This document shows positions 1 through 10,374 of a stretch of DNA of 64,000 bases, piece by piece. The stretch covers positions 207,126 to 271,125 of the forward strand of contig JAKUHH010000236.1 in the NCBI GenBank assembly GCA_022701365.1, written 5' to 3'. The notes below the pieces were generated by a model. The model searched no databases. It had not been told where the DNA came from and worked only from the letters and a program-made list of their open reading frames with translations. This DNA is from Mycocentrospora acerina. Taxonomy: Eukaryota > Ascomycota > Dothideomycetes > Pleosporales. The position numbers and the translations under genes are program-made. The stretch's first letter is position 1. Each line of letters starts with the position of its first letter.

Positions 1-1255
1 GTTTCTCTTGCCGCTGTCAAAATGCGGGTTCCAATCTAAGAGGGGTTTTTTAAACCTCTCGTACTGTACTCGATTAAGCAAAATCCGCCGGAATCCTATG
101 TCATGGCGAGCGATTTTGCTTCTCTGATGCCGCATCCCCCTGGCCAATGATATGGCGATCCTGCCATCGTATATGCACAATATCTTTTCGATACTGAGGA
201 GGCATTTGTAGCGTCTTCGCGAAGCCTCGCTAAGAGCGGACCAACCTTTCGGGTTCCGATTTACTTCTTTGGAGTGTAGATTCTGGGCGAAAAATAATAG
301 TGTGCATGATGGCCAAGGGAGGAAGGCGATCTGTAATGCAGAGTTCCGATCTGTGCGATATTACGCTGCAGTTTTCATACTCGTCCAGACGATCAATTGT
401 CAAATGAGGCTGCTCATTCTGACGACTGATTTATTGAGATGAGAAATTGTATGCACCCGCATAGAATTGTGTACAGTTGTCGGTGCCACAGTGCCGTTAC
501 AATCAGTCACACCGCATCGGCTGACCCTAGTTCAGATTACCAAGAGTATGATTGCTATTCTGGGACGACGGGGATAGTGCGGGCACCGAGTTAAGGTGTG
601 GCGCTAGTGAGTTGGGGCTATACTGTGGGGTATGAGGGCCGCAATTGACGTCATCATTCCTTTGTTCGGTCTTCCTCCAATGCGAAGCGGCCAAAGCTGC
701 GATTTTGGTATAATTTTATACTGATGTACAATACTCAATTGACTGGAGAATTTGGAGGGTCTTACCTTATAGGGTGTCATCTTATGTGTACTGCCAATGC
801 AGTCGAGTGGCGAAATATGGGATTCTTAAAATACAATCTGCAAGTCTGCGGGTAAGAGTGCTAAGATGTGGTTGTCTGATTGGTGTACTGGCCCTGCGAC
901 CGACCGAACGCAAGGCTTCGTCGTATTCCTTACCTCGTGTTCCAGCTTTCAATACTTCGTTACAGTTGCATCCGGAGTATCCTGCTGATTAAGTTAAGCT
1001 AGCACGTTGCAAGTGACCAGGATGTAGAGATTGTTGTGCTTGTTCCGGCAAGGCTTAGAACCAAGGCGGCCGTATTCGAACTTTGAGAAGCATGCCAACA
1101 GTAGCCCATAGCTCCTGATCAGGAGATACATAAGTTGAGCAGCTGCTGTATGCTTTCCATAACATCCACTCCAACTCCAAGTATCAACTGTCCTTCGCTT
1201 CTCAGATCTATCCGCTGCCGACTCCACCTGTAAAAAACATTCGTTATCCACCAAC
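1..1255. other. intergenic / upstream region, no gene seen
   Basis: This stretch carries only short ORFs without recognisable protein character. It ends in the 5' flank of the PhiA-like gene at 1256. No tRNA, rRNA or transposon signature was recognised. Genes starting left of the window and ending here were not detected either. Confidence 0.5.
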
Positions 1256-1941
1256 ATGAAGTACTCTCTTACCGCCGCTGCTCTCTTTACGAGCGTATTT
1301 GCTGGAAACTACTGCCCGGCTCCTCAGCCTACATCTACTTCCCAGCCAACTCCTCAGCCTACACCCCAGCAAGGGTACTTTGGTGTCATCTCGGCCCGCA
1401 GCGCCTCTCCAATCCACCTTCTCCCCCTTCAGGCCAATGGGGGCAAGTTTTACCTAGGAGGTGATTCTTCGGCTACTTGCCCTACCGGCGTCGTACGTTC
1501 TTCTGGCCATCTCCTTTCTATCTTGCTAATCCAGCCAGAACAACTGCCCATCTGGCAGCGGTACTTCTCTGATTGGCGGCGACGGCAGTCTGTCGCTCGG
1601 CTCGGTAGTCCCCCAACAAGTCTACGTTGCCTCCGACGGCACTTTGTCTTACACTGTTGCAAACACCGGGTTTGTCCCAGCGGGTGCTGTTAGCAACAAG
1701 TTCGAGAAGACTCCCGCTCAAGGCTCGAGTCTTGGAAGCTTGAGCTTCGAAACTGGTTTCCTCGCCTGCCCCCAGGCCAATGGTCGCTATCAGGTCTTTG
1801 GACAACTTGATGGTGTTAGCTTCGCCGCTACTTGCCTGGGATTCAGTGCCCTTACATGTAAGTTCAACATGTACCCTATTTCGAGAATTCAGTTAACCAT
1901 AAGTAGCGAACGTCGATGGACCTACTGCTTACCAGTACTAA
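1256..1941 (+). CDS. PhiA-like secreted cell-wall protein
   Basis: Three exons: 1256-1492, 1539-1857, 1907-1941, giving 196 residues. The introns (46 and 49 bp) have GT-AG ends, and splicing restores one frame that ends at a TAA at 1939-1941. The N-terminus MKYSLTAAALFTSVFAG is a clear secretion signal. It is followed by a short Pro/Thr/Gln-rich spacer and then a FGVISARSASPIHLLPL segment and a GGKFYLGG motif. These resemble the Aspergillus PhiA cell-wall protein family, which is needed for phialide development and spore-wall integrity. Near the C-terminus CLGFSALT is the usual closing block of the family, and the last exon adds only about 11 residues. Family length is about 180-190 residues, so it looks complete. 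Expected location is the cell wall or the medium. The function is assigned from family resemblance only. Confidence 0.85.
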
Positions 1942-2049
1942 GACATCTACGTTCTGACAGTTGGGATCTGATCCAAGTAATTATAATGTAATGAAACCGA
2001 CGGCCATGAAGAAAAATAAAATGAGCATTTTGGCGATTATACGAATGAT

Positions 2050-2427
2050 TTATCGTCTGATACTTTTCATTAAAAGGTCTCTAATTTGAACAACGTCTTC
2101 TTCTCGCTTTGTGCCCGTAATGGTGTTGGCCACGGCAACAATCTTCTCACGATTCCTCATGCCTTTCACGATCTCCACATCAGACTTAGGAATTTGTAGC
2201 GCATCAGCAATAACCTCTCGTAGGGCCTTGTTTGCTTCCCCGTCTCTTGCTTGAGCCGCAACGCAAACTTCGATACCTTGATCTGACACAACTGTGATGC
2301 CTTCTCTATTTGCACTGACACCTGGCTTGACACGACAAAGAAGCTGAAGCGTTATTGAACTTCCATCTCCAACTCCTTTAGTGATGAAGCGAATAGCTGG
2401 GGGGAGTTTGGACAGAGCTGGACACAT
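2050..2427 (-). CDS. DUF167 / YggU (UPF0235) family protein
   Basis: Single-exon gene of about 125 residues when started at the Met at 2427 (sequence MCPALSKLPPAIRFITKG). The same frame is open to another ATG at 2499, which would add 24 residues without family character. The body contains ITLQLLCRVKPGVSANREG, a middle CVAAQARDGEANKALREVIA segment and a C-terminal KGMRNREKIVAV part. This matches the DUF167 fold found in bacterial YggU and human C15orf40. The molecular role of the family is not established. It is convergent with the PhiA-like gene about 110 bp away and diverges from arginase. Confidence 0.8.
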   Translation of the reverse strand: MCPALSKLPPAIRFITKGVGDGSSITLQLLCRVKPGVSANREGITVVSDQGIEVCVAAQARDGEANKALREVIADALQIPKSDVEIVKGMRNREKIVAVANTITGTKREEDVVQIRDLLMKSIRR

Positions 2428-3190
2428 GTGACTTGAGTTGTGTGGTTGTCGACTGGCTACGGTCAGCTGGCTTCGTGTTGTGTTGGGCGAAATCGGCAAG
2501 ATAACGATAAGCCGGAGCTAACCGGCAAGGTATCAACCAATCAGGCGGGATGAGGCTGGAGAGGAAGATCACAGATTCCTGTATGAGGCATCTCCATCTA
2601 CACGTTCCTGGAGTTGATCTCGTACCTGAAGGCCATGCTAGATGATGAAAAATTCAACGGGGCACATGTTGTCTTCTTCAAGAACCACCTGCTTAATGCG
2701 ACATCGCTCCTGGGCCTTGCGTCTTAGTGGGGACTCCAAAACAAAGCGCGTCGCTCTACGTCCCCTAAGTGATAAATCTCCCGAATACCTCAACTTTTGT
2801 TCCCCTAAGTACAGGTCTTCGCGATGAATGAAAATTTAGCAGAACCGAATTACCTAAGACCAGCCGCCCAGCGGGAGATAAAAGGGCGCGATTGCGCTCT
2901 CATCTTTTGGATTTCTGGTTCATCCACTTTTTAGTTTTGCAATACTGTGTCAATATTGACTTCGGCAATCACATACTTTGAGACAAACAGAAAGCATTGT
3001 ATCGCATCGCACTACTTTCCAAAGATACGTTTAGGTACGCTGCATCTAACCCTGTGCAAATTGGTCTGCTCCTGCTGGTTTGTGCATCTTGTGGGTAGCT
3101 GTTGTCACGAACACACCGGCCACACATGAATCCACGATGCTCTCTTCCATGGTATACATCTGACATTTCTTGCAGATCTCACAACACATC
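2428..3190. promoter_or_regulatory. divergent spacer between DUF167 gene and arginase
   Basis: About 760 bp without a supported gene. It separates the start of the DUF167 gene (-) from the arginase start (+), so it should hold both promoters. Short ORFs inside it show no protein family features. A pyrimidine-rich stretch and an ACATCATG start context lie directly before arginase. Confidence 0.4.
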
Positions 3191-4268
3191 ATGACAGCCG
3201 CACCATCGATACAGCCCAAGTTCCTTGTGAACCAACACGACTTGGGTGTAGTTGCAGTCGGATTCAGCGGTGGCCAGGTAAGAAGTCCATGTCGACCGCA
3301 AAATGACAGCTAATCAAAGTCCAGCCAAAAGCAGGTGTCGACGCTGCACCAATAGCGTTGATCGAAGCGGGTCTGATTGACCAGCTGAAAGATGAGCTAG
3401 AGTACAATGTGTCTTTCGACGGCCAAGTCCACAACTACTCTGAGATGCTGCCATCAGACGACCCAGATCACCGTGGTATGAAGCGACCAAAGTTTGTCAG
3501 CGCTGTAACCAAGGAGGTCAGCGAACAAGTATACAGCCATGCAAAAGATGGAAAGCTTGTATTGACACTGGGAGGCGACCACTCTATCGCGATTGGTACC
3601 ATTTCTGGCACAGCGAGGGCAGTTCGGGAGAGATTGGGGAGAGAGATTGCAGTAATCTGGGTTGATGCTCACGCTGATATCAACACACCCGAGTCGTCAG
3701 GTAGCGGGAACATTCACGGCATGCCTGTTGCATTCCTAACTGGACTGGCTACTGAGCAGAGGGAGGACGTTTTTGGATGGTTGAAGGATTATCACCGCCT
3801 CAACTTGAAGAAACTCGTGTACATTGGTCTGAGAGATATCGACAGTGGCGAGAAGAAGATACTCCGCGAAAATGGTATTAAGGCATTCTCAATGCACGAC
3901 ATCGACAGGTAAACGAACACACCAGAGTAGGCCGTCGATAACAAAACTGACTCATCTTCTCTAGGCACGGCATCGGTAAAGTCATGGACATGGCATTGGG
4001 TTGGATTGGTAGCGATACTCCCATCCATCTCTCCTTCGACGTCGACGCTTTAGACCCGATGTGGGCACCTAGCACCGGAACGCCCGTACGAGGTGGTTTG
4101 ACGCTGCGCGAGGGAGACTTCATCGCCGAGTGCGTAGCAGAGACTGGCTCTTTGATCGCTTTGGATCTCGTCGAGGTCAACCCTAGCCTCGACCAGGAAG
4201 GTGCGGCTGAGACTGTTCGCGCTGGATGCTCTATTGTTCGCTGCGCTCTTGGAGACACTCTGTTGTAA
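3191..4268 (+). CDS. arginase
   Basis: Three exons: 3191-3277, 3325-3908 and 3965-4268, coding for 324 residues. The introns (47 and 56 bp) are canonical. The enzyme hydrolyses arginine to ornithine and urea using a binuclear manganese centre. The three metal-binding signatures are visible in order: LGGDHSIAIGT, WVDAHADINTP followed by NIHGMPVAF, and SFDVDALDP. The C-terminal block LDLVEVNPSLD is also typical. The start is fixed by the short first exon MTAAPSIQPKFLV, which leads into the LGVVAVGFSGGQ segment; splicing then continues with PKAGVDAAP. Length agrees with fungal arginases (about 320 residues). Equivalent genes are CAR1 in yeast and agaA in Aspergillus. Expected location is the cytosol. 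No damage is seen. Confidence 0.96.
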
Positions 4269-6361
4269 GATGCTTGACCTCTATTTGAAAGGCGGGATTA
4301 TATTTGGGCTTCGGAGTTACCAAACGGATGCGGATAGATTTATATGAGCTTATGTAGGGCCAACACATCTAATGATTCATGCAATACCTATTATGAGTAC
4401 ATTTCGGGGCTTCGGGTAATCCTTAAACGAAGCCCAGGACTAGGGTGCTAAGGGTCTTGCCTAGATGGGTTGACATTGTCCACTATGTTCTGGAGCAATA
4501 ATCACTCACATCTCTCAGGCCTCCGTCTCATTAGTGGAATCACTATCTACAATGATTCAAAATCCTCGAAATGCACTAGTTTTTTTTTGGTTTATTCTGT
4601 TGCATGTTCCAAATGGAGCAGAGACGATAGGTGGCGCTCGATATCCACGAACAAAGAGTTAATCGCACTAGTGAAGCGACAAGCTTTACGCCTTTACTTT
4701 TACATGCTTTCAGAAAATACGCAGATCGTCCTCAACGCAACCATAACTTCAATTGGAACCACAATATCGCTGAGTTACACGGGGCTTGCATCTTCCGCAG
4801 CTTCCGATACAGCAAATCGCCAAACATGGAGAATAAGCCCTTTTCTTATGCGAGTCATTTTTTTGACTATTGGCTCAGATACTGAATACCACCTCTAGAC
4901 AGACTACCCCATTGATTAGATATTGCGAGAACGTACACTACGAGAATGTTCTGCATATGTTGTGCCTTTGATGTAATAGGAGTGAGGGTTTCTTCTCGTT
5001 CTTATCTGGAACGCACACCCAACTTCGCCAGCCCAAACGTGACCGAGTTCATATTTAGCACATTGACCAAGGCAGGCGTAATCCTGAATTCTTTCTCCGT
5101 TTCATCGTTTTTGGATTGAACGATTATTTATTTTTATTTTTTGAATTGATCATAGATCTTGCAGGCGATGGAGCGTGACTCTTGACTGACATGCGATAGC
5201 TGGGCTTGAGACAGACACGTCTTACGGCGTGGGAAAAGAAATTGAGATGTACACTAATACCAAGGAGGTGGAGGTGTAATGCACACTGAAAGACGTGCTT
5301 GGTCTGGTAAGAGGACCCAGACCTGAGCAATAGCTCGTACACATCAACTTGGTGGAGAGTAGCAGAATGGAAAAGGGGAAGATGTACTAGTGACAACCAA
5401 GTCCGCTGGCTTTTTGGTTTGTTGGGTGTATTTATTCACACTTGATGCTAATTGCCTACATGATTTCGTCATATTTCTAGAAGCAAATGATCAAAGGTCA
5501 ATCAAACTCCATGCATGTAGTGTTCCTTGCAACAGGGTTGTTCTCTGCAAACAAACGATTTTTGTACACCTGTTGAAGATCGGAGGAGAATAAGGGAATA
5601 TGATAAAAGAAAAATAGCCCATAAACTCGCTGATCATAAATACGCCATAGGCGGGGAAAAAAGACTTCAAAAAAGCAAGTCAGAAAAGCCTTCTAGAAGT
5701 ACAACAGTTCTTTTATACTGCGACCGATTGAAAATACGAAAACATCAACTTTCCAAGTACCTAGTACTATGTCGAATTGATTTTGGTTGATGTAACATCT
5801 TGCAAAAGCATCTTAACCTTCGTTCACAGGAGCATAGTGTAGCAACATCTTCGCCCAACCAGGAAGCACCCAGAATGCTTTACTCTTGGAGCCCGCAGCC
5901 TTAGGTCCAACAATTAATGTACCAAAATAGTAAAAGTTCATTGATCCTAACTAGCCTCCTCCTTCAACTCGTATCGAGTTCAAGCGTCCGGCACGCCATT
6001 GGCAATGAATACATGTTCAAATTGAATCCTCAAGGCATACAGACCTTCCTAGCAACTAGGCAAAATCCCATCAAACTCAAAATATCTTCTAGACATTATT
6101 GAATTGTAAAAAGCGCGTTCCTGTCAGATCGTCCAGCGTATGAACGCGACTAGATCATGAGTTTCGTGCGCTTTGTAGTATAAGTAGTGAAAACAAAAAC
6201 GGAGTTGGTGCTGCCTCCACGGGAATTATGATTCGAGAGCTTGTCGAAAGTAGCGGCCTAAAGAAACGAAGCAACACAAGGAAATGCGTAGAAGCAAAAT
6301 GACATATGGAAAAATACAGAAAAAGCGCATGACCATGCCTCATAAGGTGTCAACAGGCGCA
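4269..6361. other. long convergent spacer, no supported gene
   Basis: About 2.1 kb between the 3' ends of arginase (+) and the SH3 membrane protein gene (-). Base composition is AT-rich with scattered homopolymers. ORFs up to 142 codons exist (for example 4470-4898) but are Ser/Thr/Ile-rich and show no domain, and none has splice-extended partners. Part of it must be 3' UTR of both genes. I see no transposon ends or tRNA. Confidence 0.45.
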
Positions 6362-8388
6362 TTACAGTGCCATGCCCGGAACCGGCTTCCGTGGTACGGC
6401 AGCGGTCATCGCGTTGGGGTTCATAGGACTAGGTCCAGACACGGGAGGCCGGCGCGCTCCGACCTGGCTTGCGGAGTTGGATCGTGGACGGCTCATGTGT
6501 GGGGGAGGTGCCATTTCAGGACCACCTCCATGGGGGCCAGGAGACATCGATCTAGGAGGTCCAGCGAACGGCGCGCTGCTGTTCGATCGGCGGCGTGGTG
6601 GTCCCTGCATGTAAGGAGACATAGAGCCTGGAGGACTGTTGAAAGGAGCATTACTATTCGATCGGTTACGTGGAGCTCCTTGCATACGGGGAGGGGGCAT
6701 TTGGTTTGGGCCAGGACTCATAGAACGAGGGGTGGGGAGCATATGACTATTAGCAGAGGATGGTGATTGCGGGCTAGGGCTTCCATTCGGGGCCATAGGT
6801 AGGCGTATAGCTGGGCCGCGCATACCAGGAGGAGGGCCTTGGGGCGGGCCTTGGCGAGGTGGTCCAGTGCGAGGCTTAACGGGGTACTTGGACAGACATG
6901 TTCGAGGAACGACACCTTGCTGAGAGCGATCCATGTTGATGCAGAGTGCCTAATAATCGTTAGAAATGTGTCATAGTGATGCGAGAGTGAGGCACCTACC
7001 CATCCATCATCATATTCGTGGAGCATCCTAACTAGGGAACCAGCACGAAGCCCGAGCTCGTCGGCCATAGAGGGTTTGAAGGATTGTTGGACACGGTGGA
7101 CATTGTTGGCACCAGGAAGCGGGCCGTTGGGATGACCACCAGCCATAGCGACAACAGCTGGCACGATGGCGGAACCTGGCGAGGCAGGGGCATCTTCAGT
7201 CCAAGCAGGGCTAGGTAGAGGCATATCCGCAACAGTCTTGAAGCTTGGGGGCGAAGGGAATCCATTAGTTGGCAGTGACACGGGTAATGCAGATGCAGAT
7301 GTCACATCTACCGCGTTGGTGTTGGCGGCAGCAATAGCTGGAGCGGGATTGGCAAAGTCAGCACTAGGTACCTTGGAGTGCAAAGGAGAGTTACTAGGAG
7401 GCGAATCAGGTATATAAGCCTGGCCAGCATCGACTGCGGCGCTGTTGCCAAAGGGGTTGCTGGTAGGGTTGTTGGGGTGGGCTGCAGCATCGCTGAACGG
7501 ATTAGAAGGAGTAGCGATAGCACCTGTAGCTCCAGGTCGTTCCCAAGAGCTTGTGGGGCGCTCAAGTTCGGTACTACGATCTTGAGAACGAGCTGCCGGG
7601 GCTGTGGCTGTCGCAGCCGCGAGTAGGTTTGCTTCACTTTGGCGGTTGTCGCTCCAGGTTGGAGCAAAGTTGGTCAGCGGCCTCAAACTCAAACGTGGCG
7701 CGGCAGATAAAGTGCGTTGATTCCGGGGACCAGGAGCAGCTCCAAACTGAGGGGGTGGAGGAGGGGGAGGAGGAAGAGGGAGAGTGGCTTGCATATTAGT
7801 CTTCTCATTATCTCTGGCCTTAGCCATCTGTTTCTTTTTGCGACCATAAAGAAACAAGATGCCAACTAGGAGAGCAGCAAACCCAAAGAGAACGCCCAAT
7901 GCAAGACCAGCCTTAGCGCCTCCAGACATACCATCACTTGAAGCCTCAGCAGTAGATGTAGCCGACACGGTAGCAGATGCTGTTGCAGATGCAAGGCCCA
8001 CGATAGATGAGATAGAATCAGGCGTGGGAGATTTGGTCGCCATCACCAGTGTCGATGCCGCCTTTGTCGTTAGTGTCTCTTCCGTATCTGAATTTTCTGC
8101 TGAAGATGCTGTCTTTGAGGTTGTAGCTGGCCTGGTGGTGGTGGTGACGATGGTAGTTGAAGTAAACCTATTCACGCTCGTCACACTCGTCAGGCGCGCT
8201 CGAGTAGCAGGTTCGATGAGTGTTTTGGGCGCTTCCGACTGGGTGATCCACACAACCTTTCCAGTGTACGGGTTTGACAAAGTCACAATCGCGATGGAGG
8301 TGACAGTTGCCACTGCACCAGTATCTTCGTCTTCATTACGATTGCGCTGGCGTCGCGCTAGATGGGCGTATGCATGCTGACGAGCCAT
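6362..8388 (-). CDS. single-pass membrane protein with C-terminal SH3 domain (Fus1-like layout)
   Basis: Two exons on the minus strand, 8388-7000 and 6949-6362, with a 50-bp intron (6950-6999) inside the SH3 domain, giving 658 residues. Residues 1-155 are Ser/Thr/Ala-rich and probably extracellular. Residues about 158-181 form one hydrophobic membrane segment (LALGVLFGFAALLVGILFLY) followed by RKKK, which indicates a cytosolic C-terminal part. A Pro run follows at about 205, then long disordered Pro/Ser/Asn sequence. The SH3 domain covers about 430-486, with the ALYDY-equivalent start weak but EYDDGW and GVVPRTCL clear. The tail is Pro/Arg-rich with repeated RSNS motifs. The layout (ectodomain, TM, SH3) resembles yeast Fus1 and Sho1-type adaptors, but a role in cell fusion or signalling is inference. 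There is no cleavable signal peptide at the first ATG. Confidence 0.82.
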
Positions 8389-9596
8389 GGTGAATACAGT
8401 TGCGAAAGAGGCCCACCAAGTCTAATAAGACACGGGTGGCAGATTATGAGTCGTAAAGTTGCTAACACGTCGATGAAATTGCTAGATGATCTCTCCCATT
8501 CGCCTTCTCTTGAACAGTTGTCCTCGGCCGCAATGTGCGGTTACTTGTGTCGCGCAAACGCGAGGTTCGCAAAGTGAGTACAATTGAAAGAAGCGATGAC
8601 TGTTGAAGGGTTTGTAATCTTGGTGGCTCTGATCTTGAACTAGCGTACTAAAACTGAGGTTATTTGGTGAGCAACGCGCACAGAGTAGTAAATTAATGGT
8701 GTTGTCGTAAAAGAGTGAAATGCGAGGACCGCGCCCGGTGAAAGAAGGGCGAACGACGGCCTGGTCGCAGGTATGAAAGTGAACTTGAAGGACGGGCAAC
8801 GGAAGAGAAGAGAGAACGAGGACTGCAGGCCAAAGAGAAACACGGCTACACTGCCATCAGGCGCCGCCTCATATGACCCGTCCGTGCCATGGTTCATCAC
8901 ATCATAACGCTACGTTCCTTAGCTTCAGGGACCCTACTACTGTGATTGGGCCCGGGGTAATGGGCGCGCTTCTGTCTGGTGTTGCAATTGGCGGAGTGGC
9001 GACCCCTTCTCAAGGATCGCTGGTGTGTTTGGCGTTACAGGCCATTCAAGATCCAAGAGAGCAAGTTAACGAATCACACGTCATGGTAATATGCGGGCTG
9101 CGGTGCCTGCATCTTAGCTGCAAGTCACTATTGCGTTCCAAATTGCTGATTCGATACGATCGAATCGGCCACGGCACCATGTTTTGGAGAGAGTGGCGTG
9201 GCTGATAACCTGGTCATTGCCTGCAGCTGTCAGGCGCAAAGTTCTTTAGTCGCTGCGTGAGCGTCCGAGTTGCTTTTTTGGGCTCGTCGTTCGTCGAGTC
9301 GCAATTTCGGAAATTCTTGTCATTCGCCGACACACCGAAGTTGTACGGGCAACTTGCCCCAAAGCAAAATATCTGTTGATCTTGATTTCTGAGATTTCAA
9401 CAGTGCAGGAAGAACACTTGTTGGACATAATGGGGAATGGACAAAAAAGTTTCTTTGTAAACCACGATAGTTGGACGCATGTTTTACAATCTTCGCTTAT
9501 CAGTTCCCGCTTAAATGTAACGGCTCGCACGCAATGTGCCATGTGCCAAACAGTGGGGCAGACATCCTACCAGGACCCGATGGAGAAAAAAAGAAT
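8389..9596. other. upstream region of the SH3 gene, no gene seen
   Basis: About 1.2 kb between the SH3 protein start (-) and the tRNA. It contains ORFs of about 70-110 codons on both strands without recognisable features. Its left part should be the promoter and 5' UTR of the SH3 gene. Nothing else was identified. Confidence 0.4.
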
Positions 9597-9678
9597 TGCC
9601 CTCTGCCAGAATCGAACTAGCGATCTTATCATGTTCCTGAGGTACTAGTGATACGCTTTACCACTAAGCCAAGAGGGC
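9597..9678 (-). tRNA. tRNA-Thr (anticodon AGU) with a 10-nt intron
   Basis: On the minus strand the ends pair as GCCCTCT with AGAGGGC, followed by discriminator A at 9597. The D arm is GCTT-AGTGGTA-AAGC, and the T arm is GCTAG-TTCGATT-CTGGC. The anticodon stem TATCA/TGATA encloses 17 nt, too long for a 7-nt loop. Placing a 10-nt intron after base 37 gives a normal loop, CT-AGT-A plus A. The anticodon AGU (read as IGU) specifies threonine, which is supported by the CACTAGTA context seen in other fungal tRNA-Thr(AGU). The intron position is the standard nuclear one. An A-box-like TGGCTTAGTGG and B-box GTTCGATTC are present. After removing the intron the tRNA is 72 nt long. Confidence 0.92.
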
Positions 9679-10374
9679 GTATCAACTGTTGCAGTTGTTG
9701 GCTCGTTGTGATGGACGTTGATGGAATTTATGTATATATATATTTCTAATTTTGAAGATGATTGATTCTAAGTTGGGATCTATTATACCATTGGCTAGAT
9801 GTAGATGAGTATTCAATACCAGGCGTAGGATCTCAGGCAGTCAGAAAGCCTTTTCTCGGCATCTGGCTTTCGGCGCAGAACTGCGCTTGAGCATTGAAAC
9901 ACGCAAAGAACATAACAGTGTTTGTAAATGTCGGGAGTTATGAAACGGTGGCATCGCAGAGTAATATGAACTGTCCATTCAATGGTTCGCTTCAGCTACC
10001 TATCGCGCAATTCGTAGCTATTGAAATTACAGTATTGCAAGCTCCTCCACGCCTCTCTCTCTAAGTACCTATTCCTCGATTTGACAATCGTCCGTCATAA
10101 CGACCATCCAAACAGTCGCAAATGCAGGGGGATTATGCACAGGAAGCACGGTAGTTGACAGGTAGATCATCCCTATTCGGTTGTGATGTTTAGGTGTTGT
10201 CTGTTGACGAGCATATTCGGAGATTTTGTGTCCGAGAGGTATCTGTTTCGAGTAAGGGCAAGCCAAGTGGAGCTAAAGCCTTCCCCAACTTGGTAAGTAT
10301 AGACGGCAGCAACTTCTTCATCGCGTTCTCAACTCTGTCTGATCAACAACACCCACCGGTATCTTCAACAATTG
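9679..10374. other. spacer between tRNA and Zn2Cys6 gene
   Basis: About 700 bp that holds the upstream region of the transcription factor at 10375. No ORF with protein features, no further RNA gene recognised. Confidence 0.4.

Noticed and set aside
4470..4898. 142-codon ORF downstream of arginase
   Set aside because: No domain, no splice partners and no start context; composition like the surrounding spacer.
7859..8380. 173-codon plus-strand ORF opposite the SH3 membrane protein
   Set aside because: Antisense shadow of the Ser/Thr-rich ectodomain (appears as Val/Asp/Ala-rich).
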